NCBI RefSeq assembly: GCF_945859705.1
Contig: NC_079137.1
Coordinates: 26,903,322 to 26,967,321 of the forward strand
Length of the DNA stretch: 64,000 bases
DNA from: Episyrphus balteatus
Taxonomy: Eukaryota > Arthropoda > Insecta > Diptera > Syrphidae
Direction: 5' to 3'
This document shows positions 45,712-56,867 of the stretch, piece by piece (positions within the stretch are counted from its first letter, which is position 1; each line of letters starts with the position of its first letter). The notes beneath the pieces were generated by a model, which was not told the DNA's origin, did not search any database, and worked only from the letters and a program-made list of their open reading frames with translations. A program made the position numbers and the translations under genes.

Positions 45712-46066
45712 CAATCGAAAAGCAAGTTTTCAAAAAAAATACAAAAAAGGCCACTTTTTCCCCTATCCAGATGTTCGTTAACTGAGTTTGTTTTAACGGA
45801 TCGAAAGTTTTGCTAGTTTATCAATAAGTAATGTATCCAAATATAGTATTGGCTAATAAATTGTTATTATATTCAACTTTTGTTTATAAATTTTAAATTA
45901 AAGTATGCTACTTGCACCAATTTCATTTAAAACGAATGTTCCTAAGCTTTTAAAAAAAGGCACGAGGAGGCACACTCTAGAAACAGTTTTAAAAAGTAGC
46001 TAGACTATATGGCCTTATGTTTTATATAAAACTATGTCCTACAAGTGCAAACTTTTTTCACTCTAA
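45712..46066. other. Intergenic sequence
   Basis: Nothing recognised. TAA at 46064-46066 is the left duplication of the next MITE. Confidence 0.45.
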
Positions 46067-46216
46067 AGCCTGATACGCTGCTCGCGCTAAATTTTAGCTG
46101 AGATAAAATTCCCATACAAGTTATCGATAACTTGTATGGGATCCATTTTATCTCCGCTAAAAATTTTCGATAATTTGTATGGGAGCTAAAATTTAGCGCG
46201 AGCAGCGTACCAGGCT
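46067..46216. mobile_element. 150-bp palindromic MITE, AGCCTGGTACGC family
   Basis: Ends AGCCTGATACGCTGCTCGCG / inverse AGCCTGGTACGCTGCTCGCG, flanked by TAA on both sides (46064-46066, 46217-46219). Almost the whole element is palindromic, and the centre contains ATCGAT. TWA duplications suggest PIF/Harbinger mobilisation. At least a dozen further copies occur between 47185 and 63171. Confidence 0.85.
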
Positions 46217-46865
46217 TAACTCTGAAAGTATAGTGAGCAAAATATTCAGAAAAACCACTTACGGTGACAAAAAAACGAGTTGAATGTTTTCAAATAACGG
46301 TTTTTTTATTTGCACTAACATTTTACCTTCCATATTAAGTAAAAACAACTTTTGTTCGCGTTCAGTGACACCATTTTCGAATTTGATACGTTTAAAACTT
46401 CATAGAACTTTTTTTTTTGTTTTTTACCAATAATATTTGTTGTAAATTGGAAAACCTTATTTAACATAATATTTCGTTTATTTTTGTTGTTTTTCTTATT
46501 TTTAGTGTCTGTTGCACCATAAAATTATCATTATTACACCATTCAACATCATCTTAATACCTTAAACTGCATTTTTAGACTATTTCAAGAATTTCTATAA
46601 TTAATTCCAGCTAAAATAGCGTTCTAGCCCACAGTGGAGCGGTGGGATCTTATGGTGTTTTCGTTTGGCAAAAAAAAAATTTATTTTTTCATTTAAATCT
46701 GTCAAAATCTGTTAACAATTAAGTAGTCGCAACAACATTTTTTTGACAGATTTAGATCAAAAAATAAATTGATTTTTTTACCAAACGAAAACACCATTAG
46801 ACTATAAGCAGGACTGTATGCTGTGTTTTATTATATAATTTCCCTTCCCGTAAGCGGAGGAAGAT
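46217..46865. other. Intergenic sequence with a short inverted repeat
   Basis: A pair of inverted segments (gtgttttcgtttggcaaaa at 46659-46680 and its partner at 46775-46795) suggests a ~140-bp MITE. No gene seen. Confidence 0.45.
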
Positions 46866-47066
46866 AATAATGCAAAACCACCAGCACTCAGTTGGCCTCA
46901 GAAATGGAACCAGGAGACTTGCCGCCGATTTCTGAAATCAACCCGTCGAACCCCACAGGCCGGTTTGGGATAAGATATAGGTGTGAAGCAGATACGTGGG
47001 AGAGTTTCAATCCCCCTCGACATCGAGATCATAACAGAGCTAAGTTAAAGGAAGGAGAAAAAGAAA
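46866..47066 (+). mobile_element. 3' end fragment of an RTE LINE
   Basis: cactcagttggcctcagaaa, 'atcaacccgtcgaacccca', 'gtgtgaagcagatacgtggg' and a GGAGAAAAAGAA tail parallel 19850-20024 of the full-length RTE. It is diverged and truncated at its 5' side to about 200 bp, and it codes for nothing. Confidence 0.75.
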
Positions 47067-47184
47067 GTTTTTAGTCCGTTTTACATTTAAAAATACTGCT
47101 ACCATAGTTACGGAATAAAATCTTTAGCCGACGAAAATATTCTTCTGGACCACCTTCACTTTTATATCTTGGTTCCTCTGTTTT

Positions 47185-47506
47185 AGCCTGGTACGCTGTT
47201 CGCGCTAAATTTTAGCCGAGATAAAATTCCCTTACAAGTTATCGATAATTTGTATGGGATCCATTTTATTTCGGCTAAAATTTTTCGATAATTTGTATGG
47301 GAGCTAAAATTTAGCTCAAGCAGCGTATTAAGCTTAAAGCCCGGTACGCTGTTCGCGCTAAATTTTAGCCGAGATAAAATTCCCATACAAGTTATCGATA
47401 ATTTGTATGGGATCCATTTTAGCTCGGCTAAAATGTTTCAATAATTTGTATGGGAGCTAAAATTCCCATACAAGTTATCGATAATTTGTAAGGGATCCAT
47501 TTTATT
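47185..47506. mobile_element. Two AGCCTGGTACGC MITE copies, side by side
   Basis: The first copy (47185-47334) has a mutated right end. The second starts at 47338 and runs into a partly repeated body that lacks the normal right end and stops at the TTA before 47510. The second looks like a recombinant of two copies. Confidence 0.65.
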
Positions 47507-47610
47507 TTAGGCCGTGTGTGAATTGCATTAAATAGTTAACACCGTGTTAAATTTTTGACTCTATTGAGGTGAAAAAAAATTTCAGCTGTATGAATTATTG
47601 TTTAATATTA

Positions 47611-47746
47611 GCTGCGTTCCTTTGGAAATATTAATCTACTGCTTAGTACTTAAAGCTGCTTTGAACTACTTTTTCAGTATAGCAAAAGTAGATCAAAGTA
47701 GTTTTAAGTACTAAGCAGTAGATAAATATTTCAAAAAGGAACGCAG
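47611..47746. mobile_element. Palindromic MITE GCTGCGTTCCTTT, 136 bp
   Basis: GCTGCGTTCCTTTGGAAATA is inverted at the right end (ggaacgcagc). The arms continue through tctactgcttagtacttaaa. Its right half is included in each unit of the neighbouring tandem array. Confidence 0.7.
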
Positions 47747-50484
47747 CTATTTTTCTCTGCCTCTTTTCTGCCATGAAACTCCTTTTTAATAGGTTAGGTT
47801 AGGTTAGGTTAACGTGGCTATCAGCTGGAGAGCTGATACACTTAGACCATGATTGGTCCGTTGTGATACCACAATGAATCTTTAATGTTAATTCTTCCTA
47901 TTCGTTGAACCATTTAGAGCTTCTAATAAAGCGAGCGAGACTACCTATGTCTATATTTGCCAGCTCACTAGGATTGTTAAAGTAGAATTCTCCCAAATGG
48001 AGTCTACGTCTTTGAGATAACGCAGGACATTCACAGAGAAGGTGTGGAATCGATTCCACCTCCTCCTTATCCATGCAGCTTCTGCAGAAATCATTGGAAT
48101 ATATTCCGAGGCGTGTTGCGTGCTTGCCTATTATGCAGTGTCCTGTTATGACACCTATTACGGAGCTGATTTGTGATCTGCTTAGAGATATTAAACAATT
48201 AGAGCGCTTCAGAGCTGCTTTGAACTACTTTTTCAGTATAGCAAAAGTAGATCAAAGTAGTTTTAAGTACTAAGCAGTAGATAAATATTTCCAAAGGAAC
48301 GCAGCTATTTTTCTCTGCCTCTTTTCTGCCATGAAACTCCTTTTTAATAGGTTAGGTTAGGTTAGGTTAGGTTAACGTGGCTATCAGCTGGAGAGCTGAT
48401 ACACTTAGACCATGATTGGTCCGTTGTGATACCACAATGAATCTTTAATGTTAATTCTTCCTATTCGTTGAACCATTTAGAGCTTCTAATAAAGCGAGCG
48501 AGACTACCTATGTCTATATTTGCCAGCTCACTAGGATTGTTAAAGTAGAATTCTCCCAAATAGAGTCAACGTCTTTGAGATAACGCAGGACATTCACAGA
48601 GAAGGTGTGGAATCGATTCCACCTCCTCCTTATCCATGCAGCTTCTGCAGAAATCATTGGAATATATTCCGAGGCGTGTTGCGTGCTTGCCTATTATGCA
48701 GTGTCCTGTTATGACACCTATTACGGAGCTGATTTGTGATCTGCTTAGAGATATTAAACAATTAGAGCGCTTCAGAGCTGCTTTGAACTACTTTTTCAGT
48801 ATAGCAAAAGTAGATCAAAGTAGTTTTAAGTACTAAGCAGTAGATAAATATTTCCAAAGGAACGCAGCTATTTTTCTCTGCCTCTTTTCTGCCATGAAAC
48901 TCCTATTTAATAGGTTAGGTTAGGTTAGGTTAGGTTAGGTTAGGTTAACGTGGCTATCAGCTGGAGAGCTGATACACTTAGACCATGATTGGTCCGTTGT
49001 GATACCACAATGAATCTTTAATGTTAATTCTTCCTATTCGTTGAACCATTTAGAGCTTCTAATAAAGCGAGCGAGACTACCTATGTCTATTTTTGCCAGC
49101 TCACTAGGATTGTTAAAGTAGAATTCTCCCAAATGGAGTCTACGTCTTTGAGATAACGCAGGACATTCACAGAGAAGGTGTGGAATCGATTCCACCTCCT
49201 CCTCATCCATGCAGCTTCTGCAGAAATCATTGGAATATATTCCGAGGCGTGTTGCGTGCTTGCCTATTATGCAGTATCCTGTTATGACACCTATTACGGA
49301 GCTGATTTGTGATCTGCTTAGAGATATTAAACAATTAGAGCGCTTCAGAGCTGCTTTGAACTACTTTTTCAGTATAGCAAAAGTAGATCAAAGTAGTTTT
49401 AAGTACTAAGCAGTAGATAAATATTTCAAAAAGGAACGCAGCTATTTTTCTCTGCCTCTTTTCTGCCATGAAACTCCTTTTTAATAGGTTAGGTTAGGTT
49501 AGGTTAGGTTAACGTGGCTATCAGCTGGAGAGCTGATACACTTAGACCATGATTGGTCCGTTGTGATACCACAATGAATATTTAATGTTAATTCTTCCTA
49601 TTCGTTGAACCATTTAGAGCTTCTAATAAAGCGAGCGAGACTACCTATGTCTATATTTGCCAGCTCACTAGGATTGTTAAAGTAGAATTCTCCCAAATGG
49701 AGTCAACGTCTTTGAGATAACGCAGGACATTCACAGAGAAGGTGTGGAATCGATTCCACCTCCTCCTTATCCATGCAGCTTCTGCAGAAATCATTGGAAT
49801 ATATTCCGAGGCGTGTTGCGTGCTTGCCTATTAGGTATGCAGTGTCCTGTTATGACACCTATTACGGAGCTGATTTGTGATCTGCTTAGAGATATTAAAC
49901 AATTAGAGCGCTTCAGAGCTGCTTTGAACTACTTTTTCAGTATAGCAAAAGTAGATCAAAGTAGTTTTAAGTACTAAGCAGTAGATAAATATTTCCAAAG
50001 GAACGCAGCTATTTTTCTCTGCCTCTTTTCTGCCATGAAACTCCTATTTAATAGGTTAGGTTAGGTTAGGTTAGGTTAGGTTAACGTGGCTATCAGCTGG
50101 AGAGCTGATACACTTAGACCATGATTGGTCCGTTGTGATACCACAATGAATCTTTAATGTTAATTCTTCCTATTCGTTGAACCATTTAGAGCTTCTAATA
50201 AAGCGAGCGAGACTACCTATGTCTATATTTGCCAGCTCACTAGGATTGTTAAAGTAGAATTCTCCCAAATGGAGTCTACGTCTTTGAGATAACGCAGGAC
50301 ATTCACAGAGAAGGTGTGGAATCGATTCCACCTCCTCCTCATCCATGCAGCTTCTGCAGAAATCATTGGAATATATTCCGAGGCGTGTTGCGTGCTTGCC
50401 TATTATGCAGTGTCCTGTTATGACACCTATTACGGAGCTGATTTGTGATCTGCTTAGAGATATTAAACAATTAGAGCGCTTCAG
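47654..50484. repeat. Tandem array of five ~560-573-bp units
   Basis: Units start with agctgctttgaactac at 47654, 48213, 48776, 49349 and 49917. Each consists of the right half of the GCTGCGTTCC MITE, a short spacer, a run of GGTTA pentamers (about 4, 5, 7, 5 and 6), and about 420 bp of the 3' end of the minus-strand LINE up to gagcgcttcag. After the fifth unit the LINE continues uninterrupted. Units differ by few bases, so expansion is recent. Confidence 0.88.
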
Positions 50485-51024
50485 ATCCAGTATTGGCCAG
50501 ATCTGTTTAGTCGCTATGCATGTGGTGATATTATTCCACCTAAGGTTTGTTTTATTTGTAGCATCTTGTTTGAGCATTAGTTTACACGTAGCGATGGGGA
50601 TACCTATGTTGACCTTATTTGGTAATAATGGTATCAGTGTTCCACTTTTGGCAAGTTCATCAGCTCTGCAATTTCCTGAAATGTCTCTATGACCCGGCAC
50701 CCAGCAAAGGTGAATGTTAAACTGCTGTGCCATCTCCATCAGAGATGAACGACAGTTAAAGGCAGTTATTGAATTGGTAGAGACATAATCAAGAGATTTA
50801 ATGGCTGCCTGGCTATCTGAGAAGATACGGATATCTCTGTTTGATACCACGTTTTCTTTGAGCCAAGACAGGACTTCTTTTATTGCCAAAAGTTCCGCCT
50901 GGAACACGCTACAGTGATTTGGAAGACGAAATGAGAGACTTAAATTTAGTCTGTCTGAGTATACACCTCCCACCAACTCCATCTTCAGTTTTTGATCCGT
51001 CCGTGTAAAAATGGATCGAATCAT
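50170..51024 (-). pseudogene. LINE ORF2 fragment: RNase H and C-terminal zinc-binding tail
   Basis: The RNase H signatures are all visible: FYTDGSK (first Asp, just upstream in another frame), FQAELLAI (Glu), FSDSQAAI (Asp), and WVPGHRDISGN with CRADELAKSG. GHCIIGKHATRLG and a C-x2-C type SCMDEEE ... HLLCECP segment follow, the Cys/His tail usual in LOA/I elements. A one-base change near 50965-50970 puts YTDGSK out of frame with the rest, so the enzyme is dead. Confidence 0.85.
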
Positions 51025-51550
51025 CTTGCAGGAATTCCCTGTCCTCCCGGACTGATCTAGAGGGGATGGTTACCCGACAGTTTCTATCAAATTGCAGTTG
51101 CGGGATGGTTTAGTCTATTTTACTTGGTATTGATCCGAAAGAGTTCAGAATATTGGAGTGACCAATGTTATTTTTGATCCATTGTGAAGAGGCTTTGAGA
51201 CGAATATCTGTACTTGCAGCCATTTGTTTGCCATATATGTCGAGGGGTGTTAGATGGAACAGCGTGTCCAGTGCTGCGGAAGGGGTTGTGCGAAGTGCAC
51301 CTCCTATGCACAGACAGGCTGAATGTTGGACTTTGCTTAGTTTAACACAATTAGCATTAATATCTAGAGCAGTCCACCATACTGACACACTGTAAGTTAG
51401 AATCGGTCTGATTACTGTTGTGTAGAGCCAATGAGTAATTCGAGGTTGAATCCCCCATTTATTTCCCATGGCTTTTTTGCATGAGAAGAGTGCCACTGTG
51501 GCCTTTTTAACTCTTTCTTGAATGTTAGGTTTCCAGCTTAACTTTTTATC
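51025..51550 (-). pseudogene. LINE ORF2 fragment: region between RT and RNase H
   Basis: Minus-strand frame with KAMGNKWGIQPRITHWLYTT, VIRPILTYSVSVWW, KLSKVQHSACLCIGGALRTT and LFHLTPLDI, the connection region after the RT core in non-LTR elements. It is interrupted by a TAA stop at 51110 and, upstream, by the MITE at 51554. Confidence 0.8.
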
Positions 51551-51553
51551 TAA

Positions 51554-51703
51554 AGCCTGGTACGCTGCTCTCGCTAAATTTTAGCTGAGATAAAATTCCC
51601 ATACAAGTTATCGATAACTTGTATGGGATCCATTTTATCTCGGCTAAAAATTTTCGATAATTTGTATGGGAGCTAAAATTTAGCGCGAGCAGCGTACCAG
51701 GCT
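51554..51703. mobile_element. AGCCTGGTACGC MITE inserted in the LINE reading frame
   Basis: 150 bp with TAA on both sides (51551-51553, 51704-51706). Removing it and one TAA rejoins the LINE frame from KYLGLIL to the following segment, a direct demonstration of the target duplication and boundaries. It also marks the left end of the large tandem duplication. Confidence 0.9.
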
Positions 51704-52012
51704 TAAGATCAGACCTAGATATTTTGCCTCGTCAGAGAATTTAAGTGGTATACCGTTAATGGAAGGGGGTTCTATATGAGGAATTTTGTATTTCCTGTAT
51801 AAGAGGATAAGATCTGTTTTGTGGGGATTTACATCTAGTCCACATCGATCGGTCCATCTTGTTAGCTTGTTTAAGGCATGTTGAAAGAGATCTTTAAGCG
51901 TACTGGGGTGCCTTCCTGATACGGCAATAGCAATATCATCCGCATATGCAATCACTCTGTAACTCTCCGCCTCTAAGTTTCTCAACAGTTCATTTACTAC
52001 CAAGTTCCATAA
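51704..52012 (-). pseudogene. LINE ORF2 fragment: reverse transcriptase core
   Basis: VNELLRNLEAESYRVIAYAD, with the YADD catalytic box (AYADDIAIAV), then LTRWTDRCGLDVNPHKTDLI and KYLGLIL. Truncated on its 5' side at an A-rich tract near 52015. The same segment recurs at 57259-57566 as part of the tandem duplication. Confidence 0.85.
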
Positions 52013-52195
52013 ACTTAAAAAAAAAAAAAAAAAAACAAAACAAAAGCATCTGCAAAAAAAATTTAACTCAAATTTAACCAGGTCCTAGAGCCCAATAAAT
52101 TTTTAACAGCTGAAAATTTTTTACTCACCTCAATAGTTTCAAAAATTGTACACGGTGTTAACTATTTAACGCAATTCACACACGGCCTTAGCTCA

Positions 52196-52816
52196 AGCCT
52201 GGTACGCTGTTCGCTCTAAATTTTGGCCGAGATAAAATTCCCATACAAGTTATCGATAATTTGTGTGGGATCCATTTAAGCTCGGCTAAAATTTTTTGAT
52301 AATTTGTATGGGAGCTAAAATTTAACGCGAGGTGCGTACCAGGCTTAAAGCCTGGTACGCTGCTCGCGCTAAATTTTAGCTGAGATAAAATTCCCATACA
52401 AGTTATCGATAGCTTGTATGGGATCCATTTTATCTCGGCTAAAAATTTTCGATAATTTGTATGGGAGCTAAAATTTAGCGCGAGCAGCGTACCAGGCTTA
52501 AGCCTTAAAGCCTGGTACGCTGTTCGAGATAAATCCATTTTAGCTCAGATAAAATATTTCGATAATTTGTATGGGAGCTAAAATTTAGCGCGAGCAGCGT
52601 ACCAGGCTTAAAATTTAGCGCGAGCAGCGTTTCAGGCTTCAAGCCTGGTACAGCGTACCAGTCTTAAGCCTGGTACGCTGCTCGCGCTAAATTTTAGCCG
52701 AGATAAAATTCCCATACAAGTTATCGATAATTTGTATGGGATCCATTTTAGCGCAGATAAAATTTTTCGATAATTTGTATGGGAGCTAAAATTTAGCGCG
52801 AGCTGCGTACCAGGCT
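52196..52816. mobile_element. Cluster of AGCCTGGTACGC MITEs, unit A
   Basis: Copies at 52196-52345 and 52349-52498 are separated by exactly TAA. A deleted copy runs from 52509 to about 52609, followed by end fragments, and a complete copy lies at 52667-52816. Adjacent copies sharing a single TWA suggest that the MITE's own flank is a preferred target. Confidence 0.85.
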
Positions 52817-52825
52817 TTAAAAAAA

Positions 52826-53115
52826 GAGCCAACTTCTCCTATGTTGAAATTATGCTGGCACAAAAAGTACTGAGATGTAAAAGTATACCAAGTTCTAAAG
52901 TTTGGGTTCAAATTCGTATCAATAAAATTTTTATTGTTTAACTTGGCAATTTTTGAAATAACTTAAAAAATCGGTAATTAAAGAAAAATTGTCAAGAGAA
53001 CAATCAAAATTTTATTGATACGAATTTGAACCCAAACTTTAGAACTTGGTACACATCTCAGTACTTTTTGTGCCAGAATAATTTTAACATAGGAGAACTT
53101 GGCTCTTTTTTTTTA
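52826..53115. mobile_element. Inverted-repeat MITE AAGAGCCAA, unit A
   Basis: aaagagccaacttctcctat and its inverse (ataggagaacttggctcttt) frame a ~290-bp palindrome with arms of about 110 bp: 'ggcacaaaaagtactgaga', 'gttctaaagtttgggttca', 'ttcgtatcaataaaattt'. Duplicated at 58380-58669. Confidence 0.75.
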
Positions 53116-53275
53116 ACAGTAATGTTTTTGTTGTGTATATTCTACAATAGCATCTGTAAAGCTTTATAGAACCAAAATTGTTTGTCGTGATGGGCACATC
53201 AGTCTATTTAACATTACTTTGGGAGACAGACGGAAGCACCCATGTTTTGTCATTTCGCATCTCTTTCTCATTCAA

Positions 53276-55304
53276 TAGGTGTGTTTTGTATTACAACCGG
53301 TCTTAACTAGACAAAAAAAAACGCAGTCTGGGCTAAGCAATTTACATGTCTAATACAACAACACCTTAGCCCCTTGGGCTTAGTTGTTTAGCCCGGAGAT
53401 TTCTCTGGGCTTAACTTTTTGAAGAGTTTTAAATCTGTGCTACCAAACTATTTGTTTTATAAATTGTTTAGAATTTCTTTAAAAACGTGAAAACTGACGT
53501 TTGGAAGTCGCCAATCTGACTGGACAAAATAGAAAAAAAAAAGTTTAGCAACATGATTTTAAATCATGAGTTGAGCTTCTCAATACAATGGGTAACTGTA
53601 ATTCATGTTTGGTTTTTTTGTTTTCATCTCGGATTAGCGTAAGCTAAGCTTGAAAGTTGGTTCTTGTCAAGAGTTGGATGGAGATAATAGAAAGTATTCT
53701 ATTTTTCGCTTGAGTTTGGTTGACGATTAAAAACGCTGTGGTAGTTTTATTGTTATAATTGTTTTTTTTTTTATTGTTAATCTACATTTGGAGGTAAAGT
53801 ATTATAATTTTTATTTATTAACTACCATTGCAACTATTTAAAAAAAAAAAATAAATTCTATAAGAAGGCTAGGAAGTGCAAAAAAAAATATCTTTGTTTT
53901 TCAAATAGAGGTAAAGTTAATTTTTCCGCATTTTTCCGGTCTGAAATTAATTAATTAATGTATTGTGGAGTGTTGTCATTAAGATTAGCTATTTACATGT
54001 CTCGCGTTTTCTCGACCGCCATACAACTTTTTTCACTTTTCACCAAAAATGAAGTCAAGATTTTCAAAAAAACAAATTTTCGAAAAATGTGTCAAAACTG
54101 CCAAATAAGATCGAAAAGACAGTTTTTTTGTACTTTTAATGAGCAGGTATCATCTTTGGAACATTTTTGACAATAAATAAAAATTAAAAACATATATAAA
54201 AGTTTTGTTCTTCAAGTTTAGCGAAAAAAAAAACAAAAAAGGTGGAAGACACTTTGGACCGCTCTTTAAACTGAATTTCATTTTGCTTGACCAATATTAT
54301 GTGGTAACTAAATAAACAAAAACAGTAGATAGTGAAACAAAGAAGAAAAGAATTTTTAAAAATTAAAAATACGGGAAAAGTATAACAAACGGAAGGTTAA
54401 AAGTGAACCTATCTATTAGAAATAGTTTAAATCAGTAGAATCGCTCTCCGCAAAAGTGAAAAAGCATATTCCAATAAAACCGTAAAGGATTTAACGAAAT
54501 TTTCTTTGAGTGAAGGATCAAAATGTATAAAAGATTAAGTTCTGATCCTCTGGAACCACTAAACCACTGGAATTTTCAACTAATGAGGCATTATCATTGA
54601 TGAATGATGCTTTTCTATCGGAACACCTAAACAAGTTAAATGCAAAAATCAAGCAAGTGTAAAAGGCCAGAAATAGGGTCACGAAGAAATTTAGAGAATT
54701 ATTAGCTTGAAAAACATCGAAGGTAGTATAAACACAGCTGTTTTTAATAGGCCCTTATGTTTCAAGTTTGCATCGCACAAAAAGAAGTTACTTTTTTAAA
54801 TTATCTGCAGATATTTTTAAATGTGATGCCATTTTTTATGATTGTGAAGCATATTTAATTAAAATCATTGCTAAAATTTTAATTTAAAGCATGATATTGA
54901 GAAAATAAATCATGTATGTAACCTGTCAAAAACATGTGTAAAAGTTTTATTTCTTAATAAAAACTAATTATTCTGCCTCTCTTTTTTCGTGAATAGCAAT
55001 AGAGTTTTTATTTATTGAGGTTTTTCAAACGTTTTTTAAAATAATTAAGTATATCCAATCATAGAATATGTTTACGGAAACATAAATTCAAAAATGCATT
55101 TTCTTCATCACTATTTTGACGCACTTTTTGCAGAAATTATAGATTTCTTTTTAAAAAATCTTTCTTTTTTATAGAATTTTATCTATTCACATTCATTTGT
55201 TTAAAACTGTTTAGAAAAAAAGTAGATTTAACGCGAGTTATTAATTTTGTCCAGCTAGATTCGTGATTGGCCACACTGTGCGGTGGTAATAAAAAACACA
55301 CCTA
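53276..55304. mobile_element. TAGGTGTGTTTTTTATTAC element remnants, unit A
   Basis: Starts TAGGTGTGTTTTGTATTACA and ends with the inverse ggtggtaataaaaaacacac followed by TA. The ends have ACCGGTCTTAAC and a ggcttagttgtttagcccgg hairpin near 53385. The interior (53500-55280) is A+T-rich with short frames such as 53958-54170, but no recognised transposase. It probably consists of more than one copy fused by deletion. Confidence 0.55.
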
Positions 55305-55397
55305 ATATATATTACATCATTAGGTGTGTTTTTTATTACCACCGGTCTTAACTGGACAAAAAAAAAACGCAGTCGGGGCTAAGCAATTTACATTTTA

Positions 55398-55504
55398 AGC
55401 CTGGTACGCTGCTCGCGCTAAATTTTAGCTCCCATACAAATTATCGATAACTTGTATGGGAATTTTATCTCAGCTAAAATTTAGCGCGAGCAGCGTACCA
55501 GGCT
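55398..55504. mobile_element. Internally deleted AGCCTGGTACGC MITE, unit A
   Basis: 107 bp, both ends intact, TTA on both sides (55395-55397, 55505-55507). One internal palindromic segment is missing. It is inserted in a TAGGTGTG-element left end. Confidence 0.85.
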
Positions 55505-55911
55505 TTAAATGCAAAAACACTTTAGCCCCTTGGGCTTAGTTGTTTAGCCCGGAGAATTCTCTGAGCTGCGTTCTTTTTCTAACAATAGTCAACTATAGTT
55601 GTTATGTCAAAAAATATTGTTGATGTGTCATTGTTAGAAATTGTTGGGTTTTTTACAAATCATTTAGGAACGATTTATTGTTAGATATTGTTAAACTGTC
55701 AAACCACAAAAAAAAATTGTTTCGAGAATATTTTTATTTCCATAATTATAACAAAAATCATGTTTTTTTAGTCAAAATAAATTCTCTCTTATCATAAAAT
55801 TACAAATTTCTGTTTTTATTTTCATTTTTTTCCACTTATTTCCGAAAAAAAAAACTTAAGGTTGGTTTTGTAAACAAAACATCCACTTTGACACATCAAC
55901 AATCTCATGAG

Positions 55912-56867
55912 CAGGGATAGGATGTTGTGGAATTTGCCTTTTTTTCTTGCTCAATCGTACGACACTATAGATTAAAAACAAACACGTTTCACGTCCCCCT
56001 CGTGCCAAATATATGTATTTTATTTTGCCTTTTTTTTGCCTTTTCTTACGTTTTTGCATTTTTTTGCCTTTTCTCTTGTTATTCCCTTTTTTTGCCTTTT
56101 TCTATGTTTTTTTTTTTAATCTTTTTTAAAGTAATGCCTACACACAAAACACTCAAATACAAACAAAAAGATAACTTACTCAATATATCTATATTAAGGA
56201 TCTACCTATGCAACTTGTTTGTCTGCTATTGTTACCATTCATTGCTATGTTCTTTAGCGCGGCCGGCAACCGACACGTATCATGGTTCAAAAGCTAACTT
56301 ACTCAATTTAAAATATTCGATTGGAGAAGTTCTCCAGATTTTGAAAATCAAGAGAGATTTGGAAGCCGCGAAAAGGGCAGTCGCAAAAGATGTTGTTGAG
56401 AAGTACAAATCAGTTTTTTTGGGCAATAAGGGACTCGAGAGAGTTGAACAAGTAAATTGAGTAATAAATGGGAACACAAATCAAGAGCTTCCGGCAAATG
56501 TTGAAGTGGGTGATGTCGAGTGCTTTAATTAATTAATTAGTTTAATCTTTAGCTCCTTTAAAGCACTTATGACGACTTTTCACGAGTCGATTTTAGCCGC
56601 GCGATATGTCGCACGATTTGCAGCTTACGTTCACACGAGTTGAAAAGCTTGGCCGCACGGCAAAAATCAACTCGTGAAAAGTCTCCAATAAGGGACAATC
56701 AAAGGCGCTTGTTACCTGAAAATTTAAAAAATCTCATGATTGTTCAAAATTACTACAATTAATTTTTATATTACATGCTTTCTCTCAATAAATGCCTTTT
56801 TATGCCTTTTTTAAAGTTTTATTTTGCCTTTTTTTTAAGTTTTTAGGTCCACAACATCCTATCCCTG
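55912..56867. mobile_element. hAT-like element CAGGGATAGG, unit A
   Basis: Ends CAGGGATAGGATGTTGTGGA and inverse, with the exact 8-bp duplication CTCATGAG (55904-55911, 56868-56875). The interior is rich in tttgcctttttt phrases near both ends. It includes a frame ending at 56457 whose last ~65 residues (LKYSIGEVLQILKIKRDLEA, then KDVVEKYKSVF) look helical and charged, possibly a remnant of a coding exon. No full transposase. Confidence 0.85.
56574..56683. mobile_element. 110-bp palindromic MITE inside the hAT-like element
   Basis: GACTTTTCACGAGTCGATTTT and the inverse aaaatcaactcgtgaaaagtc are the ends. The middle is unusually G+C-rich for the region (gccgcgcgatatgtcgcacg). Copy in unit B at about 62334-62443. 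Confidence 0.7.

Larger units (their letters stand above)
47805..52012 (-). mobile_element. Broken LOA/I-like LINE, minus strand
   Basis: The 5'-truncated element begins at about 52012 within the reverse transcriptase and ends in a (CCTAA)n tail (GGTTA on the + strand). The order of domains is RT, thumb region, RNase H, CCHC-like tail. RNase H in a non-LTR element points to the I/LOA/Ingi group. It is split by a MITE (51554-51703), has a stop and a frameshift, and its 3' end is duplicated in the tandem array. Confidence 0.8.
47510..52187. mobile_element. GGCCGTGTGTG-ended Harbinger-like element expanded by insertions
   Basis: The left end GGCCGTGTGTGAATTGCATT with 'aaatagttaacaccgtgt' and the inverse at 52070-52187 form terminal repeats of about 100 bp. 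TTA flanks both sides (47507-47509, 52188-52190). Inside lie a palindromic MITE (47611-47746), a broken LINE with its tandem array, and an AGCCTGGTACGC MITE. The original element was therefore short and non-autonomous. Confidence 0.65.

Noticed and set aside
47790..50095. Interstitial telomere from GGTTA runs
   Set aside because: Only 4-7 units each, always attached to the same LINE 3' end and multiplied with the array. Better explained as the LINE tail.
48073..50692. Repeated + strand frames of 66-115 codons with the same MQLLQKSLEYIPRR peptide
   Set aside because: They are antisense to the RNase H/zinc-tail part of the LINE and recur only because that piece is tandemly repeated.
53958..54170. 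70-codon frame present in both duplication units
   Set aside because: Identity between units reflects the recent DNA duplication, not selection. No recognisable motif.
55927..56460. 177-codon hydrophobic frame in the hAT-like element (and its copy at 61703)
   Set aside because: The first ~100 residues are translation of T-rich tttgcc repeats. Only the C-terminal part might be meaningful, so it is not called as a gene.
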